From Luteolibacter yonseiensis (GTDB lineage: Bacteria > Verrucomicrobiota > Verrucomicrobiia > Verrucomicrobiales > Akkermansiaceae): a DNA stretch of 64,000 nt. The stretch covers positions 91,113 to 155,112 of the forward strand of contig NZ_JAENIK010000005.1 in assembly GCF_016595465.1 (NCBI RefSeq). Direction: 5' to 3'. The position numbers and the translations under genes were made by a program. The notes beneath the pieces were generated by a model, which saw only the letters and a program-made list of their open reading frames with translations, did no database searches and had not been told where the DNA came from. Of this stretch, positions 25,405 to 33,215 are shown piece after piece (within the stretch, counting starts at the first letter, position 1; every line of letters begins with the position of its first letter).

Positions 25405-26250
25405 GTGGCGGGCCATGCTAAAAGTCGTACACCGGCGGACGCTGCTGTGTTGCCAGAGCAGGCGGAATCCGCCGTCGGGCCGGTCGTCGAACGGTCCGTT
25501 TCAGATGGACTTTTTGGAGGGAAGTCGGCAGATTCACCGGGCAATGTCTTCGGAACCCGATTCACCAGCATTCCCGCAAATGAGCTTCCGGAGTGGGGAC
25601 GAAACGCCCTCCGAACCGCAGAGCTTGAACACTTCAAGAATACTGGAGAATCAGGGGCTGTTGGTGCTGGAAGGCTGGCAATCGAAGGTGATCCGAGGGA
25701 GAATAGTGACGCAGGAAGAAACGTTGAAAGAGGATTCTTTGAAATCTTCGGAAAACGCATCCAGTTCATCAAATCCACGGGAAAACACCCACTAGCATTT
25801 GAGGCATTTGTCTCCCCAAGCGACCCCAACACCATCGTCATCGACGCCGACTCGCGAGCCGGCACCGCCTACCTGCTAGGCCACGAGCTCGGGCACTCCA
25901 TCCAGCACCAGCGGCCGGATCTGTATGATGACTTCAAGCGGGAAATCCTCGCGCTCTCCGGTGACAGGAACTCCTATACCAAGCGGCTGGAATCCCTCGG
26001 CTACAAAGGGGAATCGCTGGATGTGGAATTCGTGAACGACTTCCATCGGCTCCCGGATGGTCGGGCCGGACTTCTGGGAAAACCCAAGGAGCGGAATCCC
26101 GGAGTTTTCAAACGCCTTGTCGACGCTTCCTTGACCGCTTGTGGGAGGTTTCCGCGAAATCAGGTCAGGCAGACTTGGATCATCACCCACATCGGCCAGG
26201 GCAGGGAGCTGTATCCTGGGGAAACGCCCGCCCGCTGGGGCTTTCAATCC
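25405..26250 (+). pseudogene. Decayed third ejection-protein/peptidase cassette
   Basis: The frame copies the 22283 ORF: PADAAVLPEQAESAVG, SPGNVFGT, GTAYLLGHELGHSIQHQ (the HELGH motif is intact). Near 26050 one added base changes NDFIGSQ to NDFHRLPD and a later loss restores the frame before ERNPGVFKRLVDAS. It then jumps to ITHIGQGRELYPGETP, the counterpart of the core end of ejection protein 2 (about 19650-19700). The open frame runs on across the acyltransferase on the other strand, but that part is a shadow. Start-less remnant of recombination. Confidence 0.65.
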
Positions 26251-26277
26251 AGTGATAAGAAATATCCGGAGTGCCGC

Positions 26278-27435
26278 TCAGGAGGCCGGATCGCTTCCGA
26301 GCCGGGGAACGGCGGGCCCGGCGAGAATCACTTCCGGGCGACCGGACGGCTGGGAAGGACCGGGGTGCGAGTGCTTCTTCCGGAGCTTCGCGATGGGCTG
26401 CTCGATGAGGCGGTAGATGGCGTAGGCGAGGATGATGGAGACCACGAAGGACAGTGCTCCCTCGACGACGGGGTGGAAGCTGCTGGTGAGGAACGCCCTC
26501 AGCACCGTGAAGTGGACGAGATACAGCGGATAGGAGATCCAGCCGAAGAATCTGACGACGCGGGTGTTCAGGATCCGGAATGGCAGCCAGTCCGGGTGGC
26601 GGATCGCCGCGGTGAACAACGGATAGAGCGCGATTCCCTGCAGCGAGTAGCGCACCGTTTCACGGAAATCCGGGGAACGGTAAAGCAGCGTGAAGGCGAT
26701 CAGGGCGAGGCTCGCCGGCACAAGAAACAGTTTCCAGACACGGTCGGAGAACCTCACACGGTCCATCACGGGGTTTCCCAGGATCGCCAGCATGCTGCCG
26801 TAGAGGATGGAATCGACCCGGGTGTCGGACGCGTAGTAGCTGCGGTGGTCGTCCATGTCCATCTCCACGACGAGGACATATCTCCATGCGAGGAAGGCCA
26901 CGCACATGAACATGAGGATGAGCATCTGGCCGCGCGCCTTGACCCCGACCTTCACGACGAGGTAATAGACGAAGGGGAACACGAGATAGAAGTGTTCCTC
27001 CACCGCGAGCGACCAATAGATGCCGGTGCCGATGCTGGTGCCGGCGTTGCCATGGAAGATGGCATAATAGTTTCCGAAATGTAATATCTGGCTGAGCAGC
27101 GGCGTCGGCTGGATGACGCCGGGCAGGAACCCGAAGACGGTGAGGGCCGCGCCGGCGATGAGGACGAAGTAGAACGCAGGCCAGATCCGCAGCATGCGGC
27201 GGATGTAGAATTGCTTGAAGTCGATATGGCCGGTGCCCTCCAGCTCCCGCCGGAGCAGGGTGGTGATGAGGTAGCCGCTGAGGAAGAAGAAGATCGTCAC
27301 ACCGAGTCCGCCGGGGATGATCCGGTCGAGGCCCGCGTGTGAGAAGAACACCAGCAGGATGGCGATTCCCCGGATGCCGTCGAGGGAAGGGATGTAAAAA
27401 CGTGGGGAGGTGTTTTGAGGGGGTATGGAAGACAT
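26278..27435 (-). CDS. Acyltransferase 3 family membrane protein (OafA/Oac type)
   Basis: Encodes 385 aa. The N terminus carries the family signature SLDGIRGIAILLVFFSHAG, then GGLGVTIFFFLSGYLIT and RRMLRIWPAFYF, and a WSLAVEEHFYLVFP block; about ten hydrophobic segments follow. Members O-acylate sugars of lipopolysaccharide or other glycans in the inner membrane. It is the only minus-strand gene in the phage half and lies directly beside the decayed cassette. Prophages often carry such genes as morons that alter surface receptors and block superinfection, which would fit here. The family call is firm, the substrate unknown. Confidence 0.9.
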   Translation of the reverse strand: MSSIPPQNTSPRFYIPSLDGIRGIAILLVFFSHAGLDRIIPGGLGVTIFFFLSGYLITTLLRRELEGTGHIDFKQFYIRRMLRIWPAFYFVLIAGAALTVFGFLPGVIQPTPLLSQILHFGNYYAIFHGNAGTSIGTGIYWSLAVEEHFYLVFPFVYYLVVKVGVKARGQMLILMFMCVAFLAWRYVLVVEMDMDDHRSYYASDTRVDSILYGSMLAILGNPVMDRVRFSDRVWKLFLVPASLALIAFTLLYRSPDFRETVRYSLQGIALYPLFTAAIRHPDWLPFRILNTRVVRFFGWISYPLYLVHFTVLRAFLTSSFHPVVEGALSFVVSIILAYAIYRLIEQPIAKLRKKHSHPGPSQPSGRPEVILAGPAVPRLGSDPAS

Positions 27436-27476
27436 CGGGGCAGGGGGGACACCTGCGGCAGGGAAGGGCCGCTGGC

Positions 27477-27492
27477 GGGAGGGGAGGGCGGG
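27477..27492 (+). other. G-quadruplex-like motif upstream of the acyltransferase
   Basis: GGGAGGGGAGGGCGGG has four G-runs with single-base loops. It lies about 45 bases upstream of the acyltransferase start on the opposite strand, in a G-rich stretch (27415-27615) with no recognised gene. It might affect that gene's promoter; no evidence beyond sequence. Confidence 0.4.
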
Positions 27493-27990
27493 TGTACGCG
27501 ATATGGGGGCGAATCGCGGACTACCGTCGGGATGGGGGATTGCCAGCGGGTGGGGGAAACAGCGGGCGCGGGGGATGAGGGTGATGCCGGCGGGCGGGGA
27601 AACCGCGGACGCCGGAAGACCGGAGTCTTTTTGTTAGGACGGCGGGCTCATGGCAAGCTTTGTATTCACGATTCTAACATAATTTTTCGGAAACACGTGC
27701 TAATCGGAGTTCGACGGCAGTGCCGGGGTGGGATCGGCATTCGTTTCCGGCGGCGGATCCAGGAAAGATAGAGGATCGGCGCGCCACCTGACAATCCCAT
27801 TTATATTCATCAGTGGAAATCTAACAAACCAGTATCAATTTTTACCGAGGCTGACACGGTATGGCATGCGCCGGGGGAGGCTGCGAGCCTGGCTCAGGAT
27901 TCCGATGTCCCGGTTTCATCCAAGGATTCCGCTTTTTGGAGAATATTTCTTCTCATCCGTCATGCCCCGCACCAGCATGGCGCGCGGAAA

Positions 27991-28392
27991 ATGGACGAAT
28001 GCATTCTATATCTGATCGGCGGCGATGAAAACGAACGCGCGACCGTTGTCTGTCGGACCGGGGACGGATTGTGCCATTTGTCCTTCCGTTACCGGGATGG
28101 TGTGTTGGAGGAGAGCGCGACTGATTATTTCGAGGCTTTCCGCCTTGTCCGGCTGCGGTTGGAGGAGGAAAACCTCATTCCGTTCTGCTACGGTGCGAGC
28201 CTGAATGTCCACCCTTCGGGCATGTGCCGGGACATGGGTGCGGGATTGAAGGCATACCGTATGTCGATGGGGAGACGGGTGGATCGGAACGATCTGGTTG
28301 ACATATTCAGCGAGGGTCCCGATGTGATGCCTGCGACGGTGGCAATGCAAAAATCATATTTCGAGGAATGGCTTCGGTCTGAAAAATGCTGA
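27991..28392 (+). CDS. Hypothetical 133-aa protein, possibly N-terminally truncated
   Basis: Encodes 133 aa (MDECILYLIGGDENERATVV...), cytosolic and mixed alpha/beta by pattern, with a C-terminal helix (MQKSYFEEWLRSEKC). Not recognised. The same frame is open upstream to 27772, after a TAG, and reads like protein (NPIYIHQWKSNKPVSIFTEA) but contains no start codon. The gene may therefore be a fused remnant, or an immunity-like gene preceded by a relic. The 27436-27771 stretch holds no gene I can support. Confidence 0.5.
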   Translation: MDECILYLIGGDENERATVVCRTGDGLCHLSFRYRDGVLEESATDYFEAFRLVRLRLEEENLIPFCYGASLNVHPSGMCRDMGAGLKAYRMSMGRRVDRNDLVDIFSEGPDVMPATVAMQKSYFEEWLRSEKC

Positions 28393-28521
28393 GGATTTTC
28401 CATCATCACATCGGGTGGATGCGGGACGTGTCTTGTTCGTGCCCTCCGTAAAAATGAAGTTCAGCGGATCCCGCGCGAAGCGGAGTTGACAGACTGGTGG
28501 CCGGATCACAGAACACGGGAC

Positions 28522-29367
28522 ATGAACCGCTTGGCGATCCTTGTTTTCTACGGAATGATGAGTCTCGCGTGTTCCGCGAAGGAGGATGGTCGGCTCTTGC
28601 CGGAGGAGGCGGGTCGTTCCCCGTCGGCGCACGGATCTCCGGGCGAGGGCGTCCAGAAGGCTGTTGCGGAAGAATCCCTTGGGGAAATAAAGGAGATTCG
28701 TGTCCAGCAACCGTTCGACAGCGGTTGGAGCGTGGTGTTCCGCAATGACGGTTCGGCGAAGATCTATTACGGATCAAGCATGGGCGACTCGTGGACGACC
28801 GCCCCGGATCTTTTCGACCTCAACCTGATTGAAGCCGAATTGCTCCCGTTGGTGAAAGAAGCGGAGGGACTCCCCGATCTCAGATCGGCGACATTCGTCC
28901 TGATTTCAAGGAATCTGAGGGAAATGGAAACTGCCGAAAAGGTGAGGGACGGGGACGTAACCCGGAACCTTTTCGTCAGGGCCATGAGGCGTCTGGAAGG
29001 AGTTTCCAACGTGGAGCGTTTCCGTCAGCTGATGAAGTATTCGCCTGCATTCGGAATCGAGGGCTTGGACGTCCGGGAGGATCAGACCGGACCTTCCGGA
29101 CCGGAGAGTCTCACGCTTTTCATGGAGGCGAACCGGAGCGACCAGATCCCGGACGATGTGGATCTCAGCCGGTTCGTGATCGACCGCAGGGCGAAGGCTC
29201 TCCTGGACAAACGGAAGGCTACTACCCCGGTGAAGCAGCCTACGGTGAAGGCGCGGGAGGGACCGATGCAGCGGGTGCCGTTGGTATCCCTGTTGGCTGT
29301 GATGTTCGCCGGGGTGGCTTGGGCGTTGTTCGGGAAGGAAATCCAGGCCGGCTCCGGGCGGCGTTGA
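28522..29367 (+). CDS. Secreted hypothetical protein, tandem copy 1
   Basis: Encodes 281 aa from ATG 28522 (MNRLAILVFYGMMSLACSAK), which gives a clean signal peptide; the ATG at 28486 adds a charged lead. ACSA may be a signal peptidase I site or, less likely, a lipobox. A hydrophobic segment near the C terminus (LVSLLAVMFAGVAWALFG) followed by basic residues could anchor the protein in the membrane. Closely related to the 29545 product, most strongly in the last 110 residues. Function not recognised. Confidence 0.65.
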   Translation: MNRLAILVFYGMMSLACSAKEDGRLLPEEAGRSPSAHGSPGEGVQKAVAEESLGEIKEIRVQQPFDSGWSVVFRNDGSAKIYYGSSMGDSWTTAPDLFDLNLIEAELLPLVKEAEGLPDLRSATFVLISRNLREMETAEKVRDGDVTRNLFVRAMRRLEGVSNVERFRQLMKYSPAFGIEGLDVREDQTGPSGPESLTLFMEANRSDQIPDDVDLSRFVIDRRAKALLDKRKATTPVKQPTVKAREGPMQRVPLVSLLAVMFAGVAWALFGKEIQAGSGRR

Positions 29368-29405
29368 CGGTGGAGGCGCAACCTGTTTTCATCGTGGCAC
29401 TCCAG

Positions 29406-29500
29406 ATGAACCGGATCCTCGTTTTGATTGCTTGTGGAATGATGAATCCCGTGTAACCGGCACAGGAGGCGGATGGAAGGCATGTCATAACCCGCGCGAG
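29406..29500 (+). pseudogene. Truncated copy of the 30435 gene start
   Basis: ATG 29406 begins MNRILVLIACGMMNPV and then hits TAA, where the intact gene at 30435 continues CLAQEAD. The bases around it also match the 30400-30500 region. It is a leftover of the duplication that produced the two neighbouring secreted proteins. Confidence 0.75.
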
Positions 29501-29544
29501 GCGGAGTTGACATCTTCATGACCACATCACAGAAACACGCGGAC

Positions 29545-30396
29545 ATGAACCGCTTGGCGATCGTTGTATTTTACGGAATGATGAGTTTCGCTTGTTCCGC
29601 GCAAGAAGACGGTCATTCCCCGCCGGAGCAGACGGGCGGATATAGTTCCCGGCATGAGCACGCATCTCCGGATGACGCCGTCCGGAAGGTGGCCGCCGAG
29701 GAACCGCCTGGAGAAATAAAGCGGATCGAACTGGGTCAACCGTCCGGCGGCGGTTGGAGTGTGGAGTTCCGGAGTGACGGTTCTGCCAGAATCTCTTACG
29801 GAGCAAGCATGGGCGACTCATGGAAGACCGCTCCGGATCTTTTCGATCTCGAATCGATCGCGGCCGATGTCCGTCCATTGTTGGAAGGGGGAAAAGGAAC
29901 CACCACTTTCAAATCGGCGGTACACATCGCCATTTCAAGGAATTTGCTAAAACCGACTTATTCAAAAAAAGTGGAGAACTCGGACGTGGCCCGGAATCTT
30001 TTCGTCAGGGCCATGAGGCATCTGGAAGGGGTTTCCAACGTGGAGCGTTTCCGCCACCTGGTGAAGTATTCGCCTCCATTCGGAATCGAGGGCTTGGACG
30101 TCCGGGAGGATCAGACCGGACCTTCCGGACCGGAGAGTCTCACGCTTTTCATGGAGGCGAACCGGAGCGACCAAATCCCGGACGATGTGGATCTCAGCCG
30201 GTTCGTGATCGACCGCAAGGCGAAGGCTCTCCTGGACAAACGGAAGGCTACTACCCCGGTGAAGCAGACACCCGTGAAGGCGCGGGAGGGACCGATGCAG
30301 TGGGTGCCGTTGGTTTCCCTGTTGGCGGTGATGTTCGCCGGGGTGGCATGGGCGTTGTTCGGGAGGGAAACCCGGGCCGGCTCCGGGCGGCGTTGA
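29545..30396 (+). CDS. Secreted hypothetical protein, tandem copy 2
   Basis: Encodes 283 aa from ATG 29545 (MNRLAIVVFYGMMSFACSAQ), with a signal peptide and a C-terminal hydrophobic segment before RETRAGSGRR. The last third is almost identical to the 28522 product (GIEGLDVREDQTGPSGPESL), while the middle has diverged, with different 880-930 base equivalents. Tandem duplication followed by uneven divergence or gene conversion is the likely history. Function unknown; probably membrane-anchored and facing the periplasm. Confidence 0.65.
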   Translation: MNRLAIVVFYGMMSFACSAQEDGHSPPEQTGGYSSRHEHASPDDAVRKVAAEEPPGEIKRIELGQPSGGGWSVEFRSDGSARISYGASMGDSWKTAPDLFDLESIAADVRPLLEGGKGTTTFKSAVHIAISRNLLKPTYSKKVENSDVARNLFVRAMRHLEGVSNVERFRHLVKYSPPFGIEGLDVREDQTGPSGPESLTLFMEANRSDQIPDDVDLSRFVIDRKAKALLDKRKATTPVKQTPVKAREGPMQWVPLVSLLAVMFAGVAWALFGRETRAGSGRR

Positions 30397-30434
30397 CGGT
30401 GGGTGAGCAACCTGTTTTCATCGGAGCACTCCAG

Positions 30435-31091
30435 ATGAACCGGATCCTCGTTTTGATTGCTTGTGGAATGATGAATCCCGTGTGCCTTGCACAGGAGGCG
30501 GATCGATTCACCATGAAGGAATTGAGAGAGGTGGCGGATATGGCGGAGCGCAGATCCCCCGACGATGATGAGGTGGTGCGGCATGTGGCGAGACTGCTGG
30601 ACCTGCTGGTAGGGAAGACGGAAACGCTGGATGTCCATAACAAGGGGGTACTGATCGGGCTTGCCGTGTTTGTTTACCCGAATCTCTCTCCGGAGGAGGT
30701 CGATGCCGCGCGGGAGAAAAGGCGGAAAGTCCTCGAATCCCATGCGGCGGTTGCATTTCGCCAGAATATGGACGGAAGGGAGCTGCTATATTTTGCAGCA
30801 GGTGTGCTGGGTGTCCCGATCGACCAGGTGGGAATGATGGCTTATGCCAGGAACAGCGCGAACCCGCTCCCTTTGCGCTTGCGCGCCCTGGACGCGATCC
30901 TTGGGCAAAAGAGCATCCTGCCCGGACTGGAGCCGGATCTGGCGGCCCTCGGCCTGGACGATATCAATTTTTCCGCCGACGGATGTATTGGTCCGAGAAC
31001 CGGCAAACGGGTCTATCCCATCCGCAAGGCGTCGGCGGAGGTGTTGAAAAAATTGAAAGAGACTTCACCCGGCGATCCGGCGGGTAAATGA
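30435..31091 (+). CDS. Secreted helical hypothetical protein
   Basis: Encodes 218 aa from ATG 30435 (MNRILVLIACGMMNPVCLAQ), with a signal peptide ending near VCLAQ. The rest is helical (MKELREVADMAERRSPDDDE...) without Cys pairs or catalytic motifs. An in-frame extension upstream to 29820 is the shadow of the preceding gene. It lies 38 bases after that gene and shares its type of signal peptide, so the three genes may form one unit. Not recognised. Confidence 0.6.
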   Translation: MNRILVLIACGMMNPVCLAQEADRFTMKELREVADMAERRSPDDDEVVRHVARLLDLLVGKTETLDVHNKGVLIGLAVFVYPNLSPEEVDAAREKRRKVLESHAAVAFRQNMDGRELLYFAAGVLGVPIDQVGMMAYARNSANPLPLRLRALDAILGQKSILPGLEPDLAALGLDDINFSADGCIGPRTGKRVYPIRKASAEVLKKLKETSPGDPAGK

Positions 31092-31101
31092 ATCCGGTCA
31101 T

Positions 31102-31752
31102 ATGAAAAGGATATTGATTCCGATGCTCCATCTGCTGGTTATCCAAGGCCCGGCATGCGCCGGTGTGATCAAGGGGACCATCCGGCAGGTCGTCGATGGC
31201 GAGACGCGGATGGCCGTGGGAGGGGTGTCGGTCGGGATCATTGGCCCCGGGGAAGGGTCCAGGCTCGATCATATGAAAGCCTTGGGCGAAGCCCATGTGG
31301 CGAAAAGGGTGGCCATGTTCGACGGTGATGGGAAATTCTCGATGGAAAACGTCCCGGAGGGGGTTCCTTTGTATCTGTCGGTGTTCATGAGATCCGGCTA
31401 TGGCAAATTCCTGACGACCACATTGACACCCGGCCAGGTTCTCGACATTTCCCAAGTGATACCTGATGCGAAATCGGGAGGAGTGGTGTGTACCGGAAAA
31501 ATTACATGGCCTGCGGACGTGCCCGCCCAGGGAAAGACGATCCGGATGATCGCTTTGTCGGGGAAGAACAATGACTGGGTCTATGTCGATGGCTCGCTGG
31601 GTGACGGGCTTTTCAAATTTGAAAACGTGCGACCCGGAGTTTACCGGCTCGGGGTCCATGCGACTTCAGGGGATGGCGGGGATCGATACGACGAGGCGGA
31701 GATCACGGTCGCGGAGGACCGGAAATCGCCGCTGGAAATCGTCATGCCATGA
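31102..31752 (+). CDS. Secreted protein with carboxypeptidase-regulatory-like beta domains
   Basis: Encodes 216 aa with a signal peptide (MKRILIPMLHLLVIQGPACAG). The mature part has two stretches of the type VIKGTIRQVVDGETRMAVGG...FSMENVPEGVPLYLSV and VVCTGKITWPADVPAQGKT...FKFENVRPGVYRLGVHA, the pattern of transthyretin/carboxypeptidase-regulatory-like folds seen in exported binding or structural proteins. It starts 10 bases after the previous gene, suggesting co-transcription. Substrate unknown. Confidence 0.65.
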   Translation: MKRILIPMLHLLVIQGPACAGVIKGTIRQVVDGETRMAVGGVSVGIIGPGEGSRLDHMKALGEAHVAKRVAMFDGDGKFSMENVPEGVPLYLSVFMRSGYGKFLTTTLTPGQVLDISQVIPDAKSGGVVCTGKITWPADVPAQGKTIRMIALSGKNNDWVYVDGSLGDGLFKFENVRPGVYRLGVHATSGDGGDRYDEAEITVAEDRKSPLEIVMP

Positions 31753-31824
31753 TGTCGGAATGAAGATGCCATGGTGGCGGTGGTTTCCTGAATGGACATT
31801 ATAAGGGAGGATCGATGCGCCATG

Positions 31825-31925
31825 GATGTCGTCCCTTCAGGACTCCTGGCAATGGTCATGGCATGCCCCAGGGTTGCGCTGCGCTTTCCCTGGGCTTTCG
31901 CATTCCGCACCTTTGGTGCTGAAGA
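31825..31925 (-). repeat. Dispersed hairpin-type repeat (single unit)
   Basis: The stretch CCTTCAGGACT...CCCCAGGGTTGCGC...CCGCACCTTTGGTGCTG belongs to the same family as units at 50940-51075, 59231-59461 and 59581-59811. Likely a non-autonomous, REP-like intergenic repeat. Confidence 0.7.
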
Positions 31926-31950
31926 ATGACGGATGATCACAAAATCCATG

Positions 31951-32180
31951 CATCGGTTTTTGACATGGGTCGGTTTCTCAAGGGTGTGGTTCCTGAAATG
32001 CGTCGGTTTCTGATATGTGTAGGGTTCCTGAAATGCGTTGGTTCCTGAAACGCGTCGGTTCCTGAAACGCGTCGGTTCCTGATATGTGTAGGGTTCCTGA
32101 TATGTGTAGGGTTTCTGATATGTGTAGGGTTTCTGATATGTGTAGGGTTTCTGATATGTGTAGGGTTTCTGATATGCGTA
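31951..32180 (+). repeat. 18-bp tandem repeat array (GGTTTCTGATATGTGTAG)
   Basis: Roughly a dozen units of about 18 bp alternate GGTTTCTGATATGTGTAG with diverged forms (GGTTCCTGAAATGCGTCG). The minus strand reads as an open frame of THIRNP repeats, but this is composition only. Units are contiguous without unique spacers, so it is not CRISPR. Confidence 0.85.
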
Positions 32181-32394
32181 TGGAAGCCAGGGCCCGCGTC
32201 GTGGGCTGGCTTTGATCCCTTTCGGGGGGCTGGAGGATCTGACGACACCGCGTTTGATCTGAGGACGCCGCTACCCGTTCAACCACGCGGCGGCTTCCAC
32301 TGCGATTGCCGGAAGTTCTCGTGCGGATGTGAATGTTTCCGGTTGAATCCGTGCTTTTCTTCGGCGAGGTTATCCGTCAAATGTCAATCCACGT

Positions 32395-33055
32395 ATGAAC
32401 CGGTGTGGCAAGACCTGCGTTGTCCTGGCGGTGATGTTGGGCGTCATCGGCTGGCGCGCGCGGCCGTTGGCCGGCATCTTCGACGGGGGGAATCTCCGGA
32501 CGTCGGAGGATTTCGCATCGCTGGATTCCATGGTGCCGCCACGCATGGCTCCGGCGGCGGCCTATGAGGGGCTTTCCCATCCGACGTGGGACGGGGTGCG
32601 GCTTTGCTTCGAGGTGTTGTTCAAGCCGAGGAGGATTATACACGGACACGCGTTCGAATTCGCCACGGCGAAGAACGGCGCGGTGGGGGAGATCGCCGCA
32701 TTGCTGACCGACCGCTCTTCCTACCGGCGGTGGGGTGGGGAGAAGCCCTGCGGGGTGTTCCATGCGAACCGTTATTTCCGTTGGACGGATGGATCGGGTT
32801 CTTGGGAGGTCCTGCTGGGCGAGGGGTGTGGCGAAGCCCTGCTTTTCCACGGCGGTCGTTCGCTGCGCTGCGATGTTTCGCCGGATGCGGTGCTGGCCAT
32901 CCTGGAGCTGGAGAAATCCGGCATCCGCCCGGCGGTGCTCACGGCGAGTCGTTAGCGCCAGCGGCACGGCCACCATCGGAGTGATACCGGAACCCGGAGC
33001 GGTCGCGCTCGCGATCCTCTACGGAATGGTAGCGATGCTCCGCCGCCGCAGATAA
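32395..33055 (+). pseudogene. PEP-CTERM secreted protein with a frameshift before the sorting tail
   Basis: The first frame (32395-32955, 186 aa) has a signal-peptide-like start (MNRCGKTCVVLAVMLGVIGW) and a soluble domain, then stops after AVLTASR. The next frame over that point continues as VVSASGTATIGVIPEPGAVA followed by a hydrophobic helix and RRRR, a textbook PEP-CTERM tail. One base gained or lost near 32930-32950 separates them. Either the gene is broken or the assembly has an error. PEP-CTERM tails direct proteins to the exosortase system at the envelope. Confidence 0.7.
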
Positions 33056-33215
33056 GTTTATCAATCGAGCCCGGTGCGTTCCTTTCCGAGGGGGCGCGTC
33101 CGGAGGCGGAAAAGGATGGAGTCGGTTGGCGGGGGTGGAGATGCGGACGATCTTTTTTCAAATCGGCATACTCCGGATTTCCCAAATACGATGTTTTGGA
33201 TCATGATAGGGACGC

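Noticed and set aside
26251..27084. Continuation of the decayed cassette frame across the acyltransferase
   Set aside because: The opposite strand has a clear acyltransferase 3 signature; the plus frame there is its shadow.
31951..32180. CRISPR array
   Set aside because: Units are about 18 bp and contiguous with no unique spacers, and no cas genes are near.
31937..32248. THIRNP repeat protein on the minus strand
   Set aside because: Pure translation of the 18-bp tandem array; no start context or flanking domain.
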